The position numbers and the translations under genes were made by a program. From a virus, in IMG/VR virus record IMGVR_UViG_3300042691_037989, positions 1-57,133 of that record: a DNA stretch of 57,133 bases; one strand, given 5' to 3'. The notes under the pieces are model-generated. The model was not told the origin of the DNA, ran no database searches, and was given only the letters and a program-made list of their open reading frames with translations. Positions 1-9,773 of the stretch are shown here, piece after piece (within the stretch, counting starts at the first letter, position 1; each line of letters starts with the position of its first letter).

Positions 1-2
1 AA

Positions 3-3000
3 AAAGCTAAACGTATTACTTCATTTGTTGGGGATGTGGAAGTTGGAGAATTTTCTTCTAAGCAAAAACGCTATTCTAACAGTGATGCTGAATATGAGGC
101 GAAAAAAGTTTTTGCTAGAAATGGTGTAAATATATATGATAAAAACGAAGATGAAATAAAAGAAACAATAACTATACAAGGTGAAAGGTTGACTTTTCAA
201 GATGTGTATAGAACTATTGAAGCCAGATTAAATGAGTTTAAAAATAAAGGTAAGTTAATTCACGCTTATTTTCAATATGTTTTAGAACAAAATCCACAAA
301 AGAAAGAAGAAGCTAAGCAAAACGCTATTAAGTATGCCAAAGCAACTAAGGCAGATTTTATTTCATTAGAGTCTCATCCCAGCATTAAAAGAATAAAAAA
401 TAATTTAGATAAAATTTTTGAAGCTGCGGGAGTTATAGTAGACTTGGATAATACTCTACCCCCAGGATTAAGAGACAAAGTTTCTTCAGAAGGGGTAATA
501 GTTTCTGATTTAATGGTAGATAAGGATGGTAATAAACTTGCTACAACATATGACGGACTTTTTGTGCATCAAAACGGGGAAGCTACTTTTGTAGATTTTA
601 AAACAGGTTGGTTAACTAGAGATTCTAATACCAACCAAATGATAAAATATGGGGAAGAATTTGGTATAAATGACTCTAGATTATCCAGAGCTTATTTGGA
701 AAAAGCTTTGAGAACTGTAATGCTTAAAGAAAAATTTCCAGATTTAAAATTTAGGTCTATTAAATTGTTGGTTATAGATGCTATGGGTAATCCTACGGCC
801 ATGGAACTAGACTTAGAACCGTATCTTTTTACCATACAAAATTACTATAAAACAAATCACCCTAAAGTCCATGATGAAATGGAGAAAAAGGGATTGTTTA
901 AATTGTCTAACTACAAAGGGGTAACTCAATCACTTATAGATCTACACTCTGAAATATCTCATTTGTCTAGAGACGAAAAACTTATTTATTTAAAAAACAA
1001 ATTGTCAGATCTTTATTTAAGATCTTCTAAGGAACAAGTAGAAAGAGACCCAAGAAAAAAAGCTTTAAGTATAAAATACTCACAGGCAATACTGGAGATA
1101 GAAAAAGAACCCACTATAGATCTTAAATCTAAAACTCCAGACTTAGGTTTTTTCTGGAAAATTAAAAACTTTTCTGATGTAGATAACCCAAGAATACAAG
1201 TTTTACATAAAGTATTATTAGAAGCAAAACAAAGGCTCAATATTTTTTCAAAAAATTTGGAAGAAAACCATGATAATTTGTTTTTAAAGCTAGTGAATGA
1301 AAGGGTTGGTCCTAACGACAAAATGAATAAAGCAGCTTTGAAAGGACTTGAAATGGTTCACTTCGCCTCTATGGCTACTTGGAATCCAATTCTTGCTGCT
1401 GGTGTAGTCGCCGCACATAATGCTATTGCTTCTAAAACACAAATGGATACTAGAGATTTTTACGCGTTTATGTGGAGAAAGTCAGATGAGATAGGGGGAA
1501 GTGGTTACTATCTTAATACAAAAAATACTTATGTAAAGAATGGTAAAGAAGTTCCAATGACAAAAGCTGAGCAAGATTATAGAAACTACGTTCATAAAAC
1601 AATGAAGGAGGAGTATAATAAATTTGCTAAAGAAATAGTTGGTTTTGATGAAGTAACTAGACAACCTATTTATAGATACAGTTCTTTAGGTTTACCAGAA
1701 GAAATGCCCTTAGATTTCATGCCTAGAATACCTAAAAGTATAAATGAAATTAGAGAGGAAGAAATAAAAACTTCTGGTTATGGAGCAGGATTAATGGGTC
1801 TTAAAACCACTGTTGGAGAAGAATTTAAAAGAAGCTTAAATGGTTTCTTTGAAGATAAATATGGTAGAGGGTCTGAAGGAATACAATTTAGGTATTTTAA
1901 ACACACTGATTCTCCAGGTATAGTAGACGCAGAAAACCACAGCTTTAACGGCCAAATCGCTTTCAAAATGTTCATGATGTCCATGAAAACTAAGCAAGAA
2001 ATGGACCCTCTTTATGATCTAGCTAGGGGCGTTCGTAATGCTTTAGATGAAGAGCTTATGGAAAGTGGTGAAGAAGCTAGGTATTCTAATACAGTTCAAT
2101 GGTTAGATGATGAAATATATACTCAAATATTAGGGAGACAAAAAACTGAAAAAGTTTTAACCAGAGCAGTAAGATGGAAAGCTGGTAAGTTAACTGAAAA
2201 AGTAACAGGCATAAAAGAAGGCACTGACGTAAGAATATCTGAAATCGAAATAGTTCGTTGGCTAAGAACTTCTGTATCTTTTTTAACACTTGGATTCAAA
2301 GTTATTTCCCCAATAAGAAATGGTATATATGTAACATTGCAAACAATATCCCAGTCAACTAAAAATATAGTAACAAAAGGTTTGTCTAAAATATATGGAG
2401 TCGATGTAGAAGAACTAGGACAAATAGATTTAGTTGGTGGTAAAATAGTTTTTAATGATTATATTGCTAAGGCAATTATGGGAAAACCAGAGGAATCTAA
2501 ATTATGGAATATTGCTAAAGCGATTAATTGGTTGCCAGATAACTACGTAATAAGCGACGAGGATATTAAAAAAATGGAAGCTGTCTCTAAAATAGGTCTT
2601 GGAGAAAATGCTTATGCTGCTTATTCATTATTTGAAAACTTTTCATCCCTTTGGCATTTGGCTGGATTATTAAAATCAACTAAAGTATTAGATAAAGATG
2701 GAAACAAAATATCCCTTTGGGATGCTCATGATGATAAAGGTGGGTGGAACATGGGTGTTCGCGGCGTAGTAGAAAACTCCGACGGAACAACTACCGAACT
2801 TAAAGAGCTTACGGCAATGGAGATAAAGGCTCTTAAAAGAACTCACGAAAGAGTATCTGGCTCTTACAGAAAAGATGAAAAAATCGCTATGGAAGCTTCT
2901 GTATGGGGAGACTTCTTAGCTCAATTTCAAAAACACGCATTCCAATATGTTAAAGTTTTATTCGGGTCTAAGTATAGAGATCGCAGTATTGGTAAATATG

Positions 3001-3569
3001 TTTTAGTTGGAAAGAAGCCAGATGGTATGCCTATGTATGAATGGCATTCCGAAATACTTCAGGGACAAATAAAGATATTCTTTGCTGCTTTGTTTGCTGC
3101 TATTCAGGGAAAGCATATGGATTACATGACTGGAGGAGATCTTGGAGAAGCTACTTTGAAGAATGCAAGAATTAGAGCTATGTCTTCATTAATAAACACG
3201 CTTATATGGTGGTTAACAATGTTAGCCATTTACTCTTGGGCATTTGATGATGAAGAAGAAAAGACTCCATTAGGAAAATCTGCTGCAAGAATTGTAACAG
3301 ATATGTCTCGATTCCTTTCCTTAAAAGATATTCTTGATGCAACAGATAAACCAGTAGTATCTTTGGAGGTAGCAAACAAAATAGGTAAATCTACCTGGGC
3401 ACTTCTTACTGAAGGTATGGCTGGAGAAGTGGATAGACAAGGTTGGCCTAAGGGCCTTAGAGGGTTTTTAACTCTCACACCCGGTTATTCTTCTAGATCA
3501 CAAATAGAACAGATACTTGGTAATGATGAAGACCCAAGTTTTCTTTATGGCATCTACCCACTTAAATAG
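3..3569 (+). CDS. Giant virion protein, C-terminal part (5' truncated)
   Basis: The frame is open from the window edge, so this is the last ~1190 codons of a larger gene; the GTG at 36 is only an internal codon. Around residues 150-205 a segment reads DGLFVHQ...ATFVDFKTG, the D...DxK pattern of a PD-(D/E)XK (RecB/Cas4-like) nuclease. Later parts hold amphipathic stretches and, near the C-terminus, hydrophobic segments (IFFAALFAAIQG, LINTLIWWLTMLAIYSWAF), as in virion proteins ejected with DNA. Crass-like phages are known to carry such giant genes beside their structural module. It ends with TAG, followed by a terminator, and faces the leftward block. There is no in-frame TGA in this part. The nuclease reading is motif-based inference. 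Confidence 0.75.
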   Translation, partial: KAKRITSFVGDVEVGEFSSKQKRYSNSDAEYEAKKVFARNGVNIYDKNEDEIKETITIQGERLTFQDVYRTIEARLNEFKNKGKLIHAYFQYVLEQNPQKKEEAKQNAIKYAKATKADFISLESHPSIKRIKNNLDKIFEAAGVIVDLDNTLPPGLRDKVSSEGVIVSDLMVDKDGNKLATTYDGLFVHQNGEATFVDFKTGWLTRDSNTNQMIKYGEEFGINDSRLSRAYLEKALRTVMLKEKFPDLKFRSIKLLVIDAMGNPTAMELDLEPYLFTIQNYYKTNHPKVHDEMEKKGLFKLSNYKGVTQSLIDLHSEISHLSRDEKLIYLKNKLSDLYLRSSKEQVERDPRKKALSIKYSQAILEIEKEPTIDLKSKTPDLGFFWKIKNFSDVDNPRIQVLHKVLLEAKQRLNIFSKNLEENHDNLFLKLVNERVGPNDKMNKAALKGLEMVHFASMATWNPILAAGVVAAHNAIASKTQMDTRDFYAFMWRKSDEIGGSGYYLNTKNTYVKNGKEVPMTKAEQDYRNYVHKTMKEEYNKFAKEIVGFDEVTRQPIYRYSSLGLPEEMPLDFMPRIPKSINEIREEEIKTSGYGAGLMGLKTTVGEEFKRSLNGFFEDKYGRGSEGIQFRYFKHTDSPGIVDAENHSFNGQIAFKMFMMSMKTKQEMDPLYDLARGVRNALDEELMESGEEARYSNTVQWLDDEIYTQILGRQKTEKVLTRAVRWKAGKLTEKVTGIKEGTDVRISEIEIVRWLRTSVSFLTLGFKVISPIRNGIYVTLQTISQSTKNIVTKGLSKIYGVDVEELGQIDLVGGKIVFNDYIAKAIMGKPEESKLWNIAKAINWLPDNYVISDEDIKKMEAVSKIGLGENAYAAYSLFENFSSLWHLAGLLKSTKVLDKDGNKISLWDAHDDKGGWNMGVRGVVENSDGTTTELKELTAMEIKALKRTHERVSGSYRKDEKIAMEASVWGDFLAQFQKHAFQYVKVLFGSKYRDRSIGKYVLVGKKPDGMPMYEWHSEILQGQIKIFFAALFAAIQGKHMDYMTGGDLGEATLKNARIRAMSSLINTLIWWLTMLAIYSWAFDDEEEKTPLGKSAARIVTDMSRFLSLKDILDATDKPVVSLEVANKIGKSTWALLTEGMAGEVDRQGWPKGLRGFLTLTPGYSSRSQIEQILGNDEDPSFLYGIYPLK

Positions 3570-3590
3570 TGGGCGTCACTCAAAAAACAT

Positions 3591-3627
3591 CCCCCTGCCC
3601 TCTCGCAAGAGAAGACAGGGGGTTTTT
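3591..3627 (+). terminator. Rho-independent terminator of the giant gene
   Basis: CCCCCTG (3591-3597) pairs with CAGGGGG (3616-3622), with a second inner pairing of CTCT/AGAG, followed by TTTTTG. It sits between two converging genes. Confidence 0.85.
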
Positions 3628-3631
3628 GTTT

Positions 3632-4237
3632 TTACTGAACTCCTTTAAGGGCTTCCAGTAGATCAGTTACTTTTCGGTTGTACTTGTCTTGCCAGCGGAT
3701 CGGCAGGATACTGTAGAAGAGCTTGAGCAGTTCTTGCTCGTCTTTGGTGAGAGACTTCTTGCCGGTGATGGTCATAATGGTCAGGATAGAGTCCTCGATA
3801 AACTTATCAATCTCCTGCTCAGCCATCGGCTTATTTTTGCAGTTGTTGCACTCCCCTTTGCAGGCGCAGTAGCCCGGATCAATGAGTTTCTCTGCCAGGG
3901 ATTGAGGCGTTTCTTCATGGTACGAAAAGCAGCACTTGATGAGCTTTTTCCTTGTTTCTTCTGAAGCGAGGGTAGCGCCGGAGAATTTGGCTGGATCAAC
4001 AGACTTTGGGTAATACCCCGCTATTTGGTACGGGATCCTCATGTCCGTGAGTTGACGTCGCATTTCGATGAACAAAGGCTCTGCTACGAGAAGGAAATCC
4101 TGATCATCATACTGCATTGGAAAGCAGTCGATCATGTCCTCAGTTTCTTCGATGGGACGGTTGTCGATGCCATTTTCTGTGGAGAATAGTGGGCGGAGTT
4201 GCTCCAGTGGAACCAGAAGAAATTTCTTTTTGGTCAT
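3632..4237 (-). CDS. Hypothetical protein with a cysteine cluster (201 aa)
   Basis: I do not recognise a family. Residues ~115-150 hold the cysteine run YCACKGECNNCKNK preceded by a CC pair, which suggests a bound metal ion. The rest is charged and helical. Codons are richer in G and C than in the neighbouring genes, and there is no in-frame TGA. The ATG follows an A-rich leader (ACAAATTAACA) downstream of a terminator, so the gene is probably a single transcription unit. Its stop codon lies next to the convergent terminator of the giant gene. Confidence 0.7.
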   Translation of the reverse strand: MTKKKFLLVPLEQLRPLFSTENGIDNRPIEETEDMIDCFPMQYDDQDFLLVAEPLFIEMRRQLTDMRIPYQIAGYYPKSVDPAKFSGATLASEETRKKLIKCCFSYHEETPQSLAEKLIDPGYCACKGECNNCKNKPMAEQEIDKFIEDSILTIMTITGKKSLTKDEQELLKLFYSILPIRWQDKYNRKVTDLLEALKGVQ

Positions 4238-4261
4238 TGTTAATTTGTTTGGTGAATGTTA

Positions 4262-4306
4262 ATAAAAAAGAAAACCCCCATCCCTCCGTAATGGAGAGTG
4301 GGGGTT
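4262..4306 (-). terminator. Terminator of the leftward replication block
   Basis: On the minus strand AACCCCCA (4299-4306) pairs with TGGGGGTT (4273-4280), followed by TTTTCTTTTTT. It separates the gene ending at 4339 from the single gene starting at 4237. Confidence 0.8.
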
Positions 4307-4338
4307 CTTTGTTTTCATAAGTCTACTTTTGCTTCAGG

Positions 4339-4683
4339 CTAATTTTTAGCCCTTGAGAATAAGTAAAGATCGACAACTATGGACATAATGTCCTGCACTC
4401 GTGACGTTTCGGCGTTTAGTTTGTGGATCTTTTTAGTCAGTCTTTTCACAACCGTACTCTTAGTCTCCGACTCAAAAGCTTTCTTATTCTTGCTCTTTGC
4501 GGTCTCATAATAAATGTAAGCCTGGGACATGAATCTTCCGAAAGAAGGGGAAGAGCGTTCAATTGATTTAAGTATAAACGTCTTCTTATCCCTCCTTACT
4601 TCCTCTAATTCATAGAGGTCTTTTTCACTTAACCCAAGCTCATTTAGCGATAGATCTTTGAGATTATCATACCGCCCGATCAG
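4339..4683 (-). CDS. Hypothetical protein, start codon uncertain
   Basis: The first in-frame ATG is at 4530, but the open frame continues upstream with protein-like sequence (LSLNELGLSEKDLYELEEV) to the end of the preceding gene. I placed the start at CTG 4683, which gives 114 aa and abuts the upstream stop. The product is highly charged and helical (KSTVVKRLTKKIHKLN). No family is recognised. If only ATG is accepted, the protein is 63 aa. Confidence 0.5.
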   Translation of the reverse strand: MIGRYDNLKDLSLNELGLSEKDLYELEEVRRDKKTFILKSIERSSPSFGRFMSQAYIYYETAKSKNKKAFESETKSTVVKRLTKKIHKLNAETSRVQDIMSIVVDLYLFSRAKN

Positions 4684-4684
4684 C

Positions 4685-5302
4685 TTAAGCCGATTTCAGT
4701 TCGTAATCCTCGTGAGAAAGGTCCAATTCGATCGTAGTTTGATCTGCGACCTTCTCATTCAGTTCGACACTGTCGTTATAGTATCCATATACTTCATTAC
4801 GTGGAAATGGTTTGCTATATACTTCCGCACCATCAGGCAACACAACTCCTATCTCTCGCTCCCATCTTTGCTTCCACAAATCGCTCTTTAGGAAAACTAG
4901 CCTATTTCCGTAGCGGGAGTGTGATGGATTATCAGGGAAGTATTTGTCTACCACTTTCCGATCTGCCTCAGAATATTTGCCCTCAATAACTTTAAGGACA
5001 AAGTTCTCTCTTACCTCTTCCGGTGTTGAGAACACAAAGAGTATTCTTCCATCCTGCGGTGAATACTGCTCTTTAAAATGTGGATTTGATTTAAGGTGCT
5101 CCACAAGTTCCTGAGGAATGCTAGAGTTGTACTCCATTATGAAATACTTACCTTCCTTTCAGTTACGATACTCGGGACGCTGATGGTCACCAAGATATGT
5201 CTGGGTATAGAAGGCTTTATCAAAAACGCTGAGGGGTTCGTTCTTGCGTAGTTCAAAGATTGGAGAAATAAAGTAGGTGCTTACTGCGTGATTATGTGTC
5301 AT
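4685..5302 (-). CDS. Hypothetical protein with an in-frame TGA (205 aa)
   Basis: Reading TGA as Trp joins a 48-codon N-terminal part (starting MTHNHAVSTYF) to the 150-aa downstream frame. The TGA lies in the context PEYRN-TGA-KEGKYF. Upstream there is a proper leader (AAAAGGTAACTAT before ATG) right after the double stop TAATAA of the exonuclease gene, which supports this start over the internal ATG at 5137. No family is recognised. It belongs to the leftward operon. Confidence 0.65.
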
Positions 5303-5332
5303 ATAGTTACCTTTTAGACTGTTTAAGTTTTA

Positions 5333-6346
5333 TTAGGTGAATACTTTAAGGGGTATCCTCCCTTCATTTTGATAGATTTCTCTAGGGTATATTCATTGGT
5401 CAGTTTCCACATGCCAAAGATAATCCTCAAGAAGTTGGTAAATTCCTTTATGATATTTGTTATTAAAGTTGCCTCCAGTAAACCCAGCTTCTCTCTCCTC
5501 CTTAGAGGTAGTGTAGATTAAAGCGGGATTAAAAGATGAGGTTTTAGTCTCAGCTACTATAAAGATAAAGTCCTTTAGAGTATAACCTTCTTGAAGTAGA
5601 TCATACACTGGAGACTCTTTTGTCTTTAAAGCATACTCATATAAAGCAGCTTGTGTGTAGTAGCCGTATAGAATATAGTTAAGTGGGAATTCATAAACAG
5701 ATTTCCCTATTGTTTTTAGATCAAAAGGCTCTATAGTTTTTTCTTGGTGGTCGATCTTAATCCCATCCAAGAGAGCTTTAAACTCATGATCTTTAAGAGT
5801 AAAATATATAGGTACTTGGTGAAGTAATTCTTCATGTATTTTATTTCTTTGAAAGTATGAAAATGCGTAGGGTGAATCCATAACTAAAGATACAGCCTTT
5901 TTAGCTGAGTCGTATTCATCTTTAGATAGAATTGTATACCCATCTTCTTTATAAGTATTATAGTATTCAACAGCGTCTGGTGAAGTTCAGAATTTATTAA
6001 TCACCCAATCAGCACTCATCTTATAACCACTCATTCAGTAAGCACTCATGTAATCTTCCTTAGGAGAGTCTTTAGTTATCCCCTTAGGTAAGTTAGAAAC
6101 AAATGTGCCCATAAAACCATAAGGCTTATTTACTTCGAGTACTTTAAACTTACTAACTCAGGCTTTAGGATCTGTTAGTAAACAGTCTACTGCTGAGCCT
6201 ATTCTTAAAGAAGCCGAGTCATCTTCAAATAGTTCTGGGTTATCCTTCTTTAGTTTTAGTATTCTTGGATTTGCGATTGCTTTTAGCAGGGAGTTGGATA
6301 TTCTCGGAGATTTGTAATATTCTGTTATCGGATCATTCTCTATCAT
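5333..6346 (-). CDS. RecE-like / PD-(D/E)XK exonuclease, recoded
   Basis: The reconstructed 337-aa protein starts with SPRISNSLLKAIANPRI, then LRIGSAVDCLLTDP, the N-terminal signature of RecE/exonuclease VIII-type (DUF3799-like) nucleases. Downstream, LLDGIKID and PFDLKT provide the D...DxK active-site pattern. Such enzymes resect 5' ends of dsDNA for single-strand annealing. The frame contains four TGA codons (after DPKA, MSAY, INKF and at 5393), all read as Trp. If the last were a stop the protein would end at 5393; I prefer the TAATAA at 5333, which sits just before the next gene's leader. Confidence 0.8.
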
Positions 6347-6707
6347 TCTTTATTCACTTTTTTAATATATCTATACATACTAACACCTCTTTTTGGTTTG
6401 TAGGCATTAATAGTAACCACCCCTTATTCTTTATCGTATACTTAAAGATCTTTCATCTCAGGTCAAATGCGGGCCTTCTAAGACCCTTTGTCTCGATTAC
6501 TCAATTCTTTCCGCTAAAGTCTGGAGAATATACAATATTTTGATACTTGTTATTCTTTACTTTAAGTTGTTTGTTTCTCTTTTCGATGTCAATTCCTTTA
6601 AAAACAAAGGAAGGGAATAACTCAATTTCCTTTTCGTACTCAAAAGTTATCCCCTCCTTCGTTAGTTGTTCTCAAGCGAATTCCTCGAGGTTATTGCGGG
6701 TTCTCAT
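6240..6707 (-). CDS. Small PD-(D/E)XK endonuclease, recoded
   Basis: Five in-frame TGA codons hide this gene from a standard-code search. Translated with TGA as Trp it gives 155 aa with YSPDFSGKNWVIETKG, a DF...ExK motif of small PD-(D/E)XK (DUF1064 / resolvase-like) nucleases, followed by a basic helix. It overlaps the exonuclease start by 107 nt if the last two TGAs are sense; taken as stops, the first of them ends the protein just before the exonuclease ATG. It probably acts in recombination or DNA degradation with its neighbour. Confidence 0.6.
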
Positions 6708-7444
6708 TTCTTCTTGTTGAGGGCTACGTGCAGTTTGTCCATGTAGCTTCTCAGAGCCAAGGCATCCTCATGCACGAGATTTGTGTTGACGTTGACCACC
6801 TCCAGTTCTTTGGAGTCAGGATCGACAGTGATTGTAACGGTTGCGTAGTCGAGATTGAGCGCTTCGACAGTCTCTTTTGCAAGAGCGTAAGCTTCGTCTC
6901 GGTCGGTAAGGCAAGAGGGCATTGCTTCACGCAGGATGCCATCGGTAATGAAGTTTCGTCCGTTGTTCAGTCTGGACGGCGCGTTGGGGATTGTGGTAAC
7001 AGTGCCACTAATTGCCCCTTCAGTTTTTTTCTGGAACACACCTTCGAAGCCCGGTCCATTGAATGCATTGATCGCTTGCACCACTTCTTGCAGGGAGCTA
7101 AAGTCCATTTGCAGGCCGTGGGACAAAAGCGCCGGGAAGAAGCCGTCGTCAAAGGAAAACTCGTTCATGAAGTCTACTGCCAGAAACGCATCTTCTTTGT
7201 TGAAGAATTGTTTTTTGTTGTAGAAGTCTGGAACGGGTATGCCCTTGAGATTCAGGGCTTTCATCAGGCGGTTCTTATCTTTCGTCAAGCTGACGGCTTC
7301 AGGAGGATTTATATGCACTTTCTGTACGAACTTTTTGTCCATTGTGCCATTGAAGCATGCAGAACATGGGTAAGTGGGCCCGAAGAAAAGAGAACCAGCG
7401 GAAGCCACTTTTGATCTTGTTTCAGGATCTAAGAAGAAATTCAT
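6704..7444 (-). CDS. Degenerate ATP-grasp-like protein (246 aa)
   Basis: Residues ~50-70 (SLTKDKNRLMKALNLKGIPV) match the ATP-grasp pattern 'DK...l...GIPvP', and ALNLDYATVTI...LEVVNVNTN matches the C-terminal acidic/Asn metal-binding strand. The usual E-x-N is V-x-N here, so activity is uncertain. Codons are GC-richer than in the neighbours. It starts at ATG 7444 in a TAATG overlap with the ung stop. It ends at TGA in an ATGA overlap with the next gene; if TGA is Trp it continues to TAA at 6662 (14 more residues). Confidence 0.5.
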   Translation of the reverse strand: MNFFLDPETRSKVASAGSLFFGPTYPCSACFNGTMDKKFVQKVHINPPEAVSLTKDKNRLMKALNLKGIPVPDFYNKKQFFNKEDAFLAVDFMNEFSFDDGFFPALLSHGLQMDFSSLQEVVQAINAFNGPGFEGVFQKKTEGAISGTVTTIPNAPSRLNNGRNFITDGILREAMPSCLTDRDEAYALAKETVEALNLDYATVTITVDPDSKELEVVNVNTNLVHEDALALRSYMDKLHVALNKKK

Positions 7445-8103
7445 TACCAAATAATTGGTTTAGTTAACTTATCGTTAACTTGTGTGAAACATTTACATCC
7501 TTTGAACAGCCTGTAGCTGAAGGGAGAGGGATGAGCACTCTCTATTATAATGTGTTTCGCATTGATTTTAGATTTAAACTTCTGGGCTTTTTTGCCCCAA
7601 AGCAACCAAACTAGTTTATCCTTCTTATTAAGAGTGTTTATAACTTCAGAAGTAAATTCACGCCATACTTCTAGATGGCTTTCAGGTTTTCCTTGTTCGA
7701 CTGTGAGTGCTGTGTTTAATAGTAAAACGCCTTGTGGGGGGAGGTGCTCTAGAAATGAAACAGAATTATCGAATCCCATAGAAGGCTTGCCGGTATCTTC
7801 TTCGATCTCCTTAAAGATATTACGTAAAGATGGTGAGATCTTCCCGTTTCTTGGGTTATCAAAAGCGATACCAGTTGCACTGCCATCATGGTAAGGGTCC
7901 ATACCGAGTATTACTACACGTACGTCGTCAAATGGAACCTCTTTAAAGGCCCGAAAAATTGAGTGCGTTGTAGGGTAGATTTTTTTGGTTTCCTCTTCCG
8001 CCATTATAAAAGGGATGATGTCTTTTTTGAAAACATCGAAAGCCTTGTTTAATGGCCATACCCAACTATCCCCTACATAGGGCTTCATATTCCTGTGGTT
8101 CAT
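7444..8103 (-). CDS. ung: Uracil-DNA glycosylase
   Basis: Family 1 UDG removing uracil from DNA. All key motifs are visible: GMDPYHD (water-activating Asp and uracil-pocket Tyr; Gln replaced by Met in the usual GQDPYHG), LLLNTALTVE, LVWLLWGKKAQ and SAHPSPFSYR (HPSPLS minor-groove loop). The length (219 aa) is typical of the family. The start overlaps the upstream stop as ATGA and the end overlaps the next start as TAATG, so it is translationally coupled. It probably supports repair during replication, next to primase and polymerase. Confidence 0.93.
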   Translation of the reverse strand: MNHRNMKPYVGDSWVWPLNKAFDVFKKDIIPFIMAEEETKKIYPTTHSIFRAFKEVPFDDVRVVILGMDPYHDGSATGIAFDNPRNGKISPSLRNIFKEIEEDTGKPSMGFDNSVSFLEHLPPQGVLLLNTALTVEQGKPESHLEVWREFTSEVINTLNKKDKLVWLLWGKKAQKFKSKINAKHIIIESAHPSPFSYRLFKGCKCFTQVNDKLTKPIIW

Positions 8104-8477
8104 TGATATATCATGGTGTCTTTTAGGATTTCTGAGCGATTGAACACGGTACGCATAAGAACAACCCTAACAGAATCCGGGCACTCTTCTTCGCAATCAA
8201 AATCGCATCTGTGTTTGAATTCTTTTATACCCGACTCTTCAGTTGGTTGATCGGTAGGGATCTGGTATAGATAGGGAGATCCATCGCTGTACTCCCATAG
8301 ATGCACATCGTAGTAGGTATTATCAAGGACGGCGTCCTGTACGAGCACATCGAGTTTGTCCGAAGTTTTCTCAAAGAAATCGTACATTACTACGATGGAC
8401 GCAGCTACCGAAGAAAGCATCAAGGTGAAAGAGATCAATAAGATCAATTCTAGACGCTTAAAATGGGAGATTATCAT
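8100..8477 (-). CDS. Small membrane-anchored protein (125 aa)
   Basis: One N-terminal membrane segment (LILLISFTLMLSSVAASIVV) is followed by a soluble domain with a Cys/acidic patch (HRCDFDCEEECPD). No family is recognised. The start overlaps the end of the primase gene by 20 nt. The stop is TGA overlapping the ung ATG as ATGA; read as Trp, the frame runs nine codons further to TAG at 8073. Confidence 0.65.
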   Translation of the reverse strand: MIISHFKRLELILLISFTLMLSSVAASIVVMYDFFEKTSDKLDVLVQDAVLDNTYYDVHLWEYSDGSPYLYQIPTDQPTEESGIKEFKHRCDFDCEEECPDSVRVVLMRTVFNRSEILKDTMIYQ

Positions 8478-9426
8478 ACTGGAGTGTTTTTTTGATCAAT
8501 TTCTTGATCTGTTTGAAAGTCTTGTTTACGCCAAACTTTTTTTGAAAGTCGGAGATGTCCTTTTCTCTGGGGAGAGAAACTCATTTACATTTTATTCTAT
8601 ATGACAGTTTCATAGAGTAATCAATACCCGCAGAGTCACTGTCTAAAAAAATTATTATATGCTTAAATCTTTTCTTAAGGCCAACGATGAAAGGCTTTAT
8701 TTCTGAATAACTTTTATCAGAGGTCCCATATCCTTCTCCGTTAAAGCAAACAGCGTTAAACCCATGTTGTCTTAAGACCATTATGTCCTTGATAGAAGAT
8801 GTTATAAAAAGAACTGTTCCCTTCTGTGGAAGTTGGAATAGTCCCCCTATGTCTTTAGTATTAGCATTCCCTCCCCACTTCTTGGACTTGTCCCCACTTA
8901 AAGGGCGATAGATTTTGATATTTCCTGATGGAAACTTGTAAGCAAAAATTGGATTGCCCTTAGTTGAACGTGCCCAATACTCTTCATTTCTATAGATATT
9001 CTTAACAAAGAAACTATATTTAGCTACGATGTTTTTGGGTATCTTGTATTTGTTTCAGTAATACATTCCCTCTTCTAAAGGTGAAGAAGTGAACGAATAC
9101 TGTACGTCTTCTTTAGGACGAATCTCTACTGCACCGTCTTTCATTAACGGTATATCAGCTATCATTTTAGATAGAGCTTGCTCGTAATTTAAATTGAATT
9201 TGGCTTTAACAAAGTCTATAACGGAGTACATCTTCGCTATACCAAAATCATTAAAGTAGAGTGTTTCTCTCTCTGAATAGAAGAATGCTGCTGTTGGATT
9301 CTTGTCCTCTCGTAATGGGGATTTGTATAGTTTGCCAAGAACTATCTTTTGCCCCATGTAGTATTCAAACGCTGCCTCTTGATTTACTGAGGTTTTTCAA
9401 TCAGCAGTGTAGTAGATTGCCTTCAT
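8458..9426 (-). CDS. DnaG-type primase, recoded
   Basis: The 322-aa product is split by three TGA codons (9397-9399, 9055-9057, 8581-8583), all read as Trp. Segments in order: YKSPLREDKNPTAAF (CHC2-like N-terminal region, cysteines not evident), the TOPRIM core FNAVCFNGEG and IIIFLDSDSAG, then PREKDISDFQKKFG, the usual end of TOPRIM primases. That last motif lies after the third TGA, so this TGA must be sense. It makes RNA primers with the DnaB-like helicase. Its ATG overlaps the upstream TGA as ATGA. Confidence 0.85.
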
Positions 9427-9725
9427 TTTTTATGTACTCTTATTTTTATTATTTTTTCAGCCTTATATTTGTCTATAACAAAACACTCTGCCTGAGACTC
9501 CATATTTAAGTGGAAGTAGCGAGTGAACATAAACCAGTGTTTAGTTAGTTTTATAGTCTCTCCTAAGCTGTCTATAAAAGTACAGCTAAAGGTTCCTATT
9601 ATAATGGAATCCCCAATAGTGGGGTTGACCTTCAGAAGTTCTTCGAGCTTCTTTGGATCACCGTTAATGAATTCAGATAAAGTCTTCATGCTTTTATGAG
9701 CGGAATCGAACCACTCTTTACCCAC
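9423..9725 (-). CDS. Hypothetical protein (100 aa)
   Basis: No family is recognised. The frame starts with GTG at 9725 right after a terminator; an ATG lies 12 codons inside. It reads KTLSEFINGDPKKLEELL, then a beta-rich part (GDSIIIGTFSCTFIDSLG). It ends at TGA in an ATGA overlap with primase. If TGA is Trp, 15 residues are added. Confidence 0.55.
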   Translation of the reverse strand: MGKEWFDSAHKSMKTLSEFINGDPKKLEELLKVNPTIGDSIIIGTFSCTFIDSLGETIKLTKHWFMFTRYFHLNMESQAECFVIDKYKAEKIIKIRVHKK

Positions 9726-9740
9726 CAGGTAAAATAGAAA

Positions 9741-9768
9741 AGGGCGATAAGATTTCTCCTATCGCCCT
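9741..9768 (-). terminator. Terminator after the SSB-like gene
   Basis: AGGGCGATA and TATCGCCCT form a perfect 9-bp stem, followed on the minus strand by TTTTCTATTTT. It lies directly after the TAA of the gene ending at 9774. Confidence 0.85.
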
Positions 9769-9773
9769 AATCA

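Noticed and set aside
3689-3964. Plus-strand frame opposite the cysteine-cluster gene
   Set aside because: It is the shadow of the GC-rich minus-strand gene, which has a leader and terminator of its own.
6728-7414. 228-codon plus-strand frame opposite the ATP-grasp-like gene
   Set aside because: It is open because the minus gene is GC-rich; the minus frame shows family motifs and coupled starts and stops.
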